From an uncultured Prevotellaceae bacterium (GTDB taxonomy: Bacteria; Bacteroidota; Bacteroidia; Bacteroidales; Bacteroidaceae): a stretch of 55,730 bases of DNA. The notes beneath the pieces are model-generated. The model was not told the origin of the DNA. It saw nothing but the letters and a program-made list of their open reading frames with translations, and did no database searches. The stretch lies in contig CACYNE010000015.1 of the NCBI GenBank assembly GCA_902775605.1, forward strand, positions 1-55,730, given 5' to 3'. Numbering within the stretch: the first letter of the stretch is position 1; each line of letters begins with the position of its first letter. The position numbers and the translations under genes are program-made. Below, piece by piece: positions 18,241 through 25,358 of the stretch.

Positions 18241-19737
18241 ATGAAAAAGATATCATTCATTATCATGGCGATGTTTGCACTTATCCTGACCGCTTGTCAG
18301 GATAAGGATATCGACCGCGAGGACATGAAACTCGCTGCCCCTGATGCAGCACAGATCACAGGTTCGCTCTCAGGTGACGACTACACTTGGACTTGGCCTG
18401 CACAAGACATACAGATGCGTGTCACCATCTATCGTAACGGAACTCTCTCTGGCACTGAGACCGTGAGTGGCAACAGCTTCACCCATAAGAATGTTCCAAC
18501 AAACGTGCCTTTCGACTATGTGTTCAAGTTTACCGATGGAACAAGCATTTCTACTGGCGTCATCAAAAGCTACACCCGCGAAGGTGCTACCAGCATCAGT
18601 GGTGTTCAGATGAGTCAAGTGGATAAGGCTGGTGGCTATGATGCTCTGGTAGAGTGGAACAAGGCTGCCGATGCTTCGAGCATTCTCTTCACTGCCACCA
18701 ACGGTAGTCAGAATATCAACGAGACACTGTCAGGAACAGCTACGAGCTATACCATTCCCGACGTACAGACGGGTGATACTTGGGAGGTGACACTGGTTGC
18801 AAAAAACGATAAAGGAACATCGCTTTCAACGAAGTCAAGCCTGCGTATCGGTAAGACAGCTATCGGCTTCCTGAGCGTATATGCCACACCAGAGGATCTG
18901 GTTGCTAATGGCGACGATGATGAGGCTTCTGCATGGCTGTGGCTGCACGAGACCTACCCAACCGCTAAGTTTGTTTGTTTCGGCGATATCAAGAGCATCG
19001 ACGATGTTGACCCCTTCCGTGTGCTCTTCTGGTTGCGCGACCTTGAGGGAGTTGGAGAGGCTGAAGTATTCGCTATGCCTGAGGTTGTAGAGGCTGCAAC
19101 ACCTGTCATTAAGGATTGGTACAAACAGGGTGGCAGTATGCTGCTGTGGAGCCATGCCACCGTTTATGCAGGACATCTGGGCCGTATCAGCCTCGACGAG
19201 ATGAAGAGCAACGACCGTGCTATCGGTACAGGCGTTGGCGGCATCAACCCCGACGTATGGAAGATGGCAGTGATGCTGAACCCCGATCATAAGTTTACAA
19301 AAGACCACTCTTCGCATCCTATCTACAAGGGTCTGGAGGTTGAGACCACGGCAGACACGAAGCTCATCGCCTTCAAGGGTCCAGGCTGGACTGAGGATCA
19401 CAACTGTCTGTTCTTTAATCTGCCTTCACTTTGGACGGGCATTGGCAACCAGGAAGAGGCTTGCTACACGCAGTGCACTCAGACTTACGGCATCTATCCG
19501 CTCGGCACATGGGACAGCCAGATCTGGTGGGTCAGCCAGATGAATGTCTGGGAGGCTCAGCAAGGCAATACCGAATTTAAGGGCACACTGCTCTGCATCG
19601 GTAACGGTGGTTGCGAGTTCTCTATGAAGAATGAGGATGGCACACCCGACAAGAGCGCACACCCGAAGAACAATATCTATCAGGACAACGTGCTCACGCT
19701 GGCCAAGAACTCTCTGGAATATCTGAAGACACGATAG
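18241..19737 (+). CDS. DUF4960-type surface lipoprotein, probable fructan-binding protein
   Basis: 498 residues from the ATG at 18241; an in-frame ATG at 18214 would bury the signal peptide. The lipobox is LILTAC with Cys19, followed by acidic residues (QDKDIDRED). The N-terminal part (about 25-210) looks like two Ig-like or fibronectin-type beta domains (YTWTWPAQDIQMRVTIYRNG, GGYDALVEWN). The C-terminal part (about 215-498), with ASAWLWLHETYPTAKFVC, FRVLFWLRDLEG and GGSMLLWSHATVYAGHLG, matches my recollection of DUF4960, found in the surface levan-binding protein of Bacteroides fructan loci. Its place after SusC/SusD is that of a surface glycan-binding protein. It probably binds fructan; no catalytic motif is seen. 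Family naming is from memory. Confidence 0.75.
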   Translation: MKKISFIIMAMFALILTACQDKDIDREDMKLAAPDAAQITGSLSGDDYTWTWPAQDIQMRVTIYRNGTLSGTETVSGNSFTHKNVPTNVPFDYVFKFTDGTSISTGVIKSYTREGATSISGVQMSQVDKAGGYDALVEWNKAADASSILFTATNGSQNINETLSGTATSYTIPDVQTGDTWEVTLVAKNDKGTSLSTKSSLRIGKTAIGFLSVYATPEDLVANGDDDEASAWLWLHETYPTAKFVCFGDIKSIDDVDPFRVLFWLRDLEGVGEAEVFAMPEVVEAATPVIKDWYKQGGSMLLWSHATVYAGHLGRISLDEMKSNDRAIGTGVGGINPDVWKMAVMLNPDHKFTKDHSSHPIYKGLEVETTADTKLIAFKGPGWTEDHNCLFFNLPSLWTGIGNQEEACYTQCTQTYGIYPLGTWDSQIWWVSQMNVWEAQQGNTEFKGTLLCIGNGGCEFSMKNEDGTPDKSAHPKNNIYQDNVLTLAKNSLEYLKTR

Positions 19738-19762
19738 TTTTATGTTTATAGTATGATATGTT

Positions 19763-21313
19763 ATGAAGAAATCATGGCATTTTTTTTCTACAGCAATGGT
19801 AGTCGCCGCGATGGCGACTACCATTGTCGCCTGTTCCAAGGACGATCATGGGCAGGACTACAACCCGCTGATTGATGACCCCAAGGAAGAACAGCCTAAG
19901 TCCGAAGAACCAACGACTCAGGGTGGCTATGACGAGCAATACCGTCCGCAGATACACTTCACTCCGGCCAAGAACTGGATGAACGACCCTAACGGAATGG
20001 TCTTTGCAGATGGGGTATATCATCTCTTCTATCAGTATAACCCGCAAAGTAACGACTGGGGTAATATGTCGTGGGGGCATGCTACATCGACCGACCTCAT
20101 TCACTGGACTGAGCAGCCCGTGGCTCTTACTCGCGACGCATTGGGGGCCGTATTCAGTGGCTCGTGCGTGATCGACAAGGAAAACACGGCTGGCTTCGGT
20201 ACCAATGCGATGGTAGCTCTTTACACCGCCGCTGGTGAAACGGGCAATGTGCAGGGCAAGCAGCAGCAGTGCATAGCCTACAGCACCGATGGTGGTAAGC
20301 GTTTCACCCGCTATTCGGGTAATCCCGTTATCAAGAACGACGATGACAATCTGCGTGACCCCAAGGTCTTTTGGCACGCAGAGAGTGGCAAGTGGATCAT
20401 GGCTCTGGCCAAAGGTTGGAAGATGGGCGTAGAGTTTTATAGCTCACCGGATTTAAAGAATTGGACACACGAGAGTACGTTCTTCACTCAGCTGAAAGGT
20501 CGTTCCAGTGTGCAGTGGGAGTGTCCAGACCTGATTCAGATGGGCAACAAGTGGGTGCTTCTGGTCAGCGTCAACCCTGGCGGTCCACTCGTTGGCTCTG
20601 GCATGATGTATTTCACAGGACAGTTCGACGGCAGCACTTTTACAGCCGATGAGCGCGAGTATCCCCTTTGGCTCGACTATGGCATGGACAACTATGCCGG
20701 CGTGACCTGGAGCAACACGGGTGATCGTCGCATCATGATAGGGTGGATGAACAACTGGTCGTACAGCGGCAACGTGCCCTGTTCGCCCTGGCGTTCGGCT
20801 ATGACGCTGCCCCGTGAACTGAAGCTCATCGATTATGACGGCCAACCATTATTGGCCAGCACCGTGGTCAGTGAGATTGACAAGATAGCCGAAACGTGGG
20901 AGACGGCAGGTCAGAACCTCGATGTAAAGGATGCATATCAACTGCGTCTCACCATCAGTCTCGACAAGAATACGACTATTACACTCAGTAATGAGTCAGA
21001 CGAGAAGTTCGTCGTCGATGTCAATGCTTCTGCCCGCACCCTGACAGCCCATCGCTCAGCTGCTACCGGGAATACCAGTTTCAATGGCACCTTCTCTATC
21101 CCGTCGATGCAGGCACCGCTGAACACCGAGGGCAACACCATCACCCTCAATATCTTTGTCGATCAGTCCAGTGTCGAGATCTTCACAGGAAACGGCTCTA
21201 TGTCGATGACAAACCTCGTGTTCCCCAAGTCTATCTACAATAGCCTTTCTGTGGTAGGTGCCAACAGCGAAGCCCAAGTACGCAAGTTGAATAGAATTTG
21301 GGATTCATTTTGA
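19763..21313 (+). CDS. GH32 fructan hydrolase, lipoprotein (surface)
   Basis: 516 residues. The signal ends in a lipobox (TTIVAC, Cys24) followed by SKDD, an acidic pattern that sends lipoproteins to the cell surface in Bacteroidota. The GH32 five-blade propeller has nucleophile Asp75 in WMNDPNG, transition-state Asp199 in RDPKVF and acid/base Glu253 in WECPDL. A C-terminal beta-sandwich ends with VDQSSVEIFTGNGSMSMTN. It hydrolyses beta-fructosidic bonds (inulin or levan). A surface GH32 beside SusC/SusD suggests an endo-acting enzyme that makes oligosaccharides for import, as in the levan locus of B. thetaiotaomicron (inference). It follows the DUF4960 gene after 25 bases. Confidence 0.93.
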   Translation: MKKSWHFFSTAMVVAAMATTIVACSKDDHGQDYNPLIDDPKEEQPKSEEPTTQGGYDEQYRPQIHFTPAKNWMNDPNGMVFADGVYHLFYQYNPQSNDWGNMSWGHATSTDLIHWTEQPVALTRDALGAVFSGSCVIDKENTAGFGTNAMVALYTAAGETGNVQGKQQQCIAYSTDGGKRFTRYSGNPVIKNDDDNLRDPKVFWHAESGKWIMALAKGWKMGVEFYSSPDLKNWTHESTFFTQLKGRSSVQWECPDLIQMGNKWVLLVSVNPGGPLVGSGMMYFTGQFDGSTFTADEREYPLWLDYGMDNYAGVTWSNTGDRRIMIGWMNNWSYSGNVPCSPWRSAMTLPRELKLIDYDGQPLLASTVVSEIDKIAETWETAGQNLDVKDAYQLRLTISLDKNTTITLSNESDEKFVVDVNASARTLTAHRSAATGNTSFNGTFSIPSMQAPLNTEGNTITLNIFVDQSSVEIFTGNGSMSMTNLVFPKSIYNSLSVVGANSEAQVRKLNRIWDSF

Positions 21314-21375
21314 CGGCTTTCGATGCAATAAGGTTCATGACTGATATGTTTTGTATCCAAGACAAATAATATTTT

Positions 21376-21410
21376 TCGTTCATTGTGCGTAAAATTCGTG
21401 CAATGAACGA
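21376..21410 (+). promoter_or_regulatory. Inverted repeat between the two GH32 genes (operator or terminator)
   Basis: TCGTTCATTG at 21376-21385 is perfectly inverted as CAATGAACGA at 21401-21410, followed by TTTTTCTTATTG. The arm sequence matches that upstream of susC (CGTTCATT). It lies 63 bases after the first GH32 stop and 51 bases before a -7 element. Confidence 0.6.
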
Positions 21411-21461
21411 TTTTTCTTATTGTTTGTAACAAGAATGACAGCCAGTAAGGAATAAACAACT

Positions 21462-21469
21462 TAAATTTG
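21462..21469 (+). promoter_or_regulatory. -7 element of the second GH32 unit
   Basis: TAAATTTG fits TAnnTTTG, 25 bases before the ATG at 21495. No -33 TTTG is found at normal spacing. It suggests that GH32-2, the MFS transporter and fructokinase form their own transcript. Confidence 0.5.
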
Positions 21470-21494
21470 CAGCAAATTCCAAAACTAAAAACAA

Positions 21495-23162
21495 ATGAAG
21501 ATGAAGAAAAGATGTTTATTTGTACTGATCACCGCGTTGCTGACCTGTGTAACTTTCGCGCAGGTGAAGCCTATTGTGTTGGGTGATCGTCATGCTATGT
21601 TGAAATTGACACATAGTTCTCGTTATCTGCTGTTGCCAGTACAGGAAACGGAGGATATCGCTGCTATTGCCGTATTGGACGGCCATAATAATATGGTGCA
21701 GCGCATCAATGTGAAGTTGGCGATTGACCGCGTAGATTATTATGTGCCATTTGAAGTGGGCGGTGCTTGTCTTTTGGATATAGAATGGCAGGGAGACCGT
21801 CGCCAGAAGGGTGCTGTGGGCGATTTTGTTTGCTGGAAGGATATGACATACAGCAACGAATTTGATACGACGAATCGTGAAAAGTTCCGTCCTGCCTATC
21901 ATCACACACCACTGTATGGCTGGATGAATGATCCTAATGGCATGTTCTACAAGGATGGGGTATGGCATCTGTACTATCAATATAATCCTTACGGCTCACA
22001 ATGGGAGAACATGACGTGGGGGCACTCTACATCGAAGGACCTGATTCATTGGGAGGCTCAGCCGCTGGCGCTTGAGGCCGACTGGTTGGGTAGTATTTTC
22101 AGTGGTTCGTGTGTGACGAACGGCAATGAGGTGGTGGCGTTCTATACCTCTGCGGGTCATCATCAGACGCAGTCGATGGCTGTTTCAAAGGATGGCGGAC
22201 GCACGTTTGAGAAATATAGTGGCAATCCTCTTCTGGCAACAAGTGATATTGCTGATTTCCGTGATCCTAATGTGTTCTGGAATGATGAAGCCAAGGTGTG
22301 GAACCTTATTCTGGCTGCCGGTCAGGAGATGCGCATATACTCTTCAAAGAATCTGAAGGACTGGACATTCGAATCCTCGTTTGGAAAAGGGTATGGTAAT
22401 CACAGCGGCGTATGGGAATGCCCAGACCTGTTTAAGATTGACGATAAATGGGTGCTCATTTGCAATATCAACCCTGGAGGACCGTTCGGAGGTAGTGCTA
22501 CACAATATTTTGTGGGCAACTTCGACGGCAAGAGATTCATCTGTGAGTCGATGCCGAAGGTGACAAAGTGGATGGATTACGGAAAAGACCACTATGCTAC
22601 GGTGTCATTCTATAACGCACCAGATAATCGCCGCGTAGTATTAGCCTGGATGTCGAATTGGCAGTATGCCAATCAGGTTCCAACAAAGCAGTATCGCAGT
22701 GCCAATAGCATACCTCGCGACCTTGGCATCTTCCAGTTCGGTGAGGAAACTTATGTGAGTGTGGTTCCCTCAAAGGAAATGCTGGCTGTGCGTGGTCAGA
22801 AAATAAAGAAACCTACCGAATCTTGTGAGATTGTCGTTGATTTGAAAAACCAGTCGGAGATAGTCTTGTCTAATGCAAAAGGCGAAGAAGTGACTATGCG
22901 TTATGACGGACAGAAGCAGTCTTTCTCTATGGATCGCACAAAGAGTGGTGATGTAAGTTTCAGTGAGGCTTTTCCTTGCGAGACTGTTGCTCCTACATAT
23001 GGCAGCATCCGCCAACTGCGTATCTTTGTTGACCGCTGTAGCATTGAAGTATTCGACGCTGAAGGAAAGATGGCTATGACTAATCTCGTGTTCCCAACGG
23101 AACCTTATAATATGATTAAGGTGAAGGGTGGAAAAGTGACTATCTTTGAAGTTAAGAATTAA
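21495..23162 (+). CDS. GH32 beta-fructosidase with N-terminal DUF4980-type domain (periplasmic)
   Basis: 555 residues from ATG 21495; ATG 21501 is two codons later and equally good. The signal peptide (KKRCLFVLITALLTCVTFAQ) probably ends at AQ. No convincing lipobox is present, so a periplasmic location is likely. Residues about 30-125 form a small beta domain (KLTHSSRYLLLPVQ, DYYVPFEVGGACLLDIEW) that I recall as DUF4980, placed before GH32 in Bacteroidota. GH32 motifs are nucleophile Asp146 in WMNDPNG, Asp257 in RDPNVF and acid/base Glu308 in WECPDL. It probably releases fructose from imported oligosaccharides (exo action is inferred from location). The last codons and stop lie in a 7-bp repeat. 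The sugar transporter gene starts 26 bases later. Confidence 0.92.
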   Translation: MKMKKRCLFVLITALLTCVTFAQVKPIVLGDRHAMLKLTHSSRYLLLPVQETEDIAAIAVLDGHNNMVQRINVKLAIDRVDYYVPFEVGGACLLDIEWQGDRRQKGAVGDFVCWKDMTYSNEFDTTNREKFRPAYHHTPLYGWMNDPNGMFYKDGVWHLYYQYNPYGSQWENMTWGHSTSKDLIHWEAQPLALEADWLGSIFSGSCVTNGNEVVAFYTSAGHHQTQSMAVSKDGGRTFEKYSGNPLLATSDIADFRDPNVFWNDEAKVWNLILAAGQEMRIYSSKNLKDWTFESSFGKGYGNHSGVWECPDLFKIDDKWVLICNINPGGPFGGSATQYFVGNFDGKRFICESMPKVTKWMDYGKDHYATVSFYNAPDNRRVVLAWMSNWQYANQVPTKQYRSANSIPRDLGIFQFGEETYVSVVPSKEMLAVRGQKIKKPTESCEIVVDLKNQSEIVLSNAKGEEVTMRYDGQKQSFSMDRTKSGDVSFSEAFPCETVAPTYGSIRQLRIFVDRCSIEVFDAEGKMAMTNLVFPTEPYNMIKVKGGKVTIFEVKN

Positions 23163-23186
23163 GAATTAAGAGTTAAGAATTAAGAA
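23152..23186 (+). repeat. 7-bp tract TTAAGAR x5 spanning the GH32 stop codon
   Basis: Five units (TTAAGAA, TTAAGAA, TTAAGAG, TTAAGAA, TTAAGAA) run without interruption. The GH32 stop TAA is inside the tract, which also fills the spacer before the MFS gene. Confidence 0.9.
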
Positions 23187-23188
23187 AT

Positions 23189-24352
23189 ATGGCTAAGCAA
23201 AACAAATCTATTTACCTGATCCCCGTGATGCTCTGCTTCTTCTGCATGGGTTTCGTGGACTTGGTGGGCATTGCCTCTAACTATGTAAAGGCCGACTTGG
23301 GTCTGAGCGACTCTGTGGCTAACGTGTTCCCCTCGCTGGTGTTCTTCTGGTTCCTGATTTTCAGTGTTCCTACGGGTATGCTGATGAATAAGATAGGGCG
23401 TAAGAAGACCGTACTGCTCTCATTGGTGGTGACTGTTGTGTCGCTACTGTTGCCAATGTTTGGCGAGACTTTCGCCATCATGCTGGCTGCCTTCTCGCTC
23501 CTTGGCATCGGTAATGCCTTGATGCAGACATCACTTAACCCGCTGGTTTCAACGGTGATGGGTGGCGGCAACCTGGCCTCTACACTCACCTTCGGGCAGT
23601 TTGTCAAGGCCATCGCCTCGTTCTCGGCACCTTATCTGGCCATGTGGGGTGCCACTAAGGTTATTCCGGAGTTCGGACTCGACTGGCGTGTGCTGTTTGC
23701 CATCTTCTTTGTGGTTTGTATTTTGTCCACCATTCTGCTGTTTGTGACACCTATTAATGAACCTGCTATCGAGGGAAAACCATCCACTTTTGTGGAGTGC
23801 TTCAAACTGTTGGGTACACCTATCGTACTGCTGTCGTTCTTTGGCATTATGTGTCATGTGGGTATCGATGTGGGTACGAATACCACAGCTCCGAAGATTC
23901 TTATGGAGCGACTGGGACTGACGCTTAACGAGGCGGCCTTTGCCACGAGCCTCTACTTTATCTTCCGTACCATCGGTTGCCTGACGGGCTCGTTCTTCCT
24001 GCGCGTGCTGAAGATGCGTACTTTCTTTATCATTTCAGTGGTGATGATGGCTCTCTCGATGTGCGGTCTGTTCTTTGGCACAGAGCAGTGGATGCTCTAT
24101 ACTGCTATTGCGCTTGTGGGTTATGGCAACTCGAACGTCTTCTCTATGTGCTTCGCCACTGCCCTTGAGTCGATGCCTGAGAAGCAGAACGAGGTCTCTG
24201 GCTTGATGATCATGGGTCTCTTCGGTGGTACTGTCTTCCCCTTGCTCATGGGCTTTATGAGTGATGCTATGGGTCAGGCAGGAGCCGTATTGGTGATGGC
24301 TGTCGGCGTACTCTATCTCTTTACATATATCAAACAATTAAAAACCGCATAA
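23189..24352 (+). CDS. MFS sugar transporter (probable fructose importer)
   Basis: 387 residues and about twelve hydrophobic segments, so an inner-membrane protein. NKIGRKKTVL between helices 2 and 3 is the MFS loop signature. GNALMQTSLNPLVSTVMGG and RTIGCLTGSFFLRVLKMR resemble the FucP/glucose-galactose branch of the MFS. It lies between a GH32 and a fructokinase (stop and next ATG three bases apart), so fructose is the likely substrate, taken up with protons. The substrate is inferred from neighbours, not from binding residues. Confidence 0.9.
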   Translation: MAKQNKSIYLIPVMLCFFCMGFVDLVGIASNYVKADLGLSDSVANVFPSLVFFWFLIFSVPTGMLMNKIGRKKTVLLSLVVTVVSLLLPMFGETFAIMLAAFSLLGIGNALMQTSLNPLVSTVMGGGNLASTLTFGQFVKAIASFSAPYLAMWGATKVIPEFGLDWRVLFAIFFVVCILSTILLFVTPINEPAIEGKPSTFVECFKLLGTPIVLLSFFGIMCHVGIDVGTNTTAPKILMERLGLTLNEAAFATSLYFIFRTIGCLTGSFFLRVLKMRTFFIISVVMMALSMCGLFFGTEQWMLYTAIALVGYGNSNVFSMCFATALESMPEKQNEVSGLMIMGLFGGTVFPLLMGFMSDAMGQAGAVLVMAVGVLYLFTYIKQLKTA

Positions 24353-24355
24353 ATT

Positions 24356-25240
24356 ATGAATAAGCGTTTTGTAGTAGGACTCGGCGAGGTCCTGTGGGAC
24401 GTACTCCCCGAAGGAAAGAAACTGGGCGGCGCCCCTGCCAATTTTGCCTATCATGCAGGACAATTCCTGGGGGCTGACAATACGATTGCCATCAGTGCAC
24501 TGGGCGAAGACAAACTGGCTGAAGAGACCATTGAGGCCCTTGAAGAGCATCATCTGAAATATCTGCTGCCTCGTGTGAAATATCCTACAGGCACCGTGCA
24601 GGTCACGCTTTCTGGAGAAGGCATCCCTGCTTATGAAATCAAAGAGAATGTGGCATGGGACAATATTCCCTATACACCAGAGATTGCAGAGATTGCTAAA
24701 AACTGTCGTGCCGTCTGCTTCGGCTCTTTGGCACAGCGTAGTGTGACGTCGTGGGCCACTATTCGACAGTTTCTTGACGATACGCCTGCTGATTGCCTGA
24801 AGATATTCGATATCAATCTGCGTCAGCAGTTCTATACAAAGGATGTTATTGAGGAGTCTCTGAAACGCTGTAACATTCTGAAGATTAACGATGAGGAGTT
24901 GGTGGTTCTCAATAGAATGTATAGTTACGACGGCCTGGATATGAGAAGTTCTTGCGAGAAGATCCTCAACGACTATCATCTGAAGATGCTTGTGCTGACT
25001 TGTGGCACGAATGGCTCATACGTGTTTACTGACGACGGACTTACCTCTTTCCAGGATACACCAAAGGTGGAAGTGGCTGATACTGTAGGCGCTGGCGACT
25101 CCTTCACAGGTTCCTTCTGTGCCAGTGTCATCAATGGCAAACCCGTACAGGAGGCTCATAAGAAGGCCGTAGAGGTATCTGCTTTTGTCTGTACGCAGAA
25201 TGGGGCGATGCCTACATTGCCCGAGCGACTGCTGAAGTAA
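24356..25240 (+). CDS. PfkB-family sugar kinase, probable fructokinase
   Basis: 294 residues, cytoplasmic. The PfkB (ribokinase) fold is shown by GEVLWDVLPEGKKLGGAPAN near the start (substrate-binding region) and DTVGAGDSFTGSFCA near the end, with catalytic base Asp248. It phosphorylates a monosaccharide with ATP. The three-base gap to the MFS gene and the upstream GH32 enzymes make fructose to fructose 6-phosphate the likely reaction. It is the last gene of the fructan locus; a strong bidirectional terminator follows. Confidence 0.9.
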   Translation: MNKRFVVGLGEVLWDVLPEGKKLGGAPANFAYHAGQFLGADNTIAISALGEDKLAEETIEALEEHHLKYLLPRVKYPTGTVQVTLSGEGIPAYEIKENVAWDNIPYTPEIAEIAKNCRAVCFGSLAQRSVTSWATIRQFLDDTPADCLKIFDINLRQQFYTKDVIEESLKRCNILKINDEELVVLNRMYSYDGLDMRSSCEKILNDYHLKMLVLTCGTNGSYVFTDDGLTSFQDTPKVEVADTVGAGDSFTGSFCASVINGKPVQEAHKKAVEVSAFVCTQNGAMPTLPERLLK

Positions 25241-25294
25241 CCAATCTATCGCTCATCAGCCCGTAGGCTTTTGACGATATACGAGAGACTTGCA

Positions 25295-25342
25295 TCAATA
25301 AAAAGAGTTACGGGCAGAAATGCTCGTAACTCTTTTTGTTGA
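25295..25342. terminator. Bidirectional terminator between fructokinase and GH31
   Basis: AAAAAGAGTTACG at 25300-25312 is perfectly inverted as CGTAACTCTTTTT at 25325-25337. The stem extends to 18 pairs with one mismatch (25295-25342). Runs of A and T on both sides let it work for both convergent genes. Confidence 0.92.
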
Positions 25343-25358
25343 TATAGATGAAAGGTGA

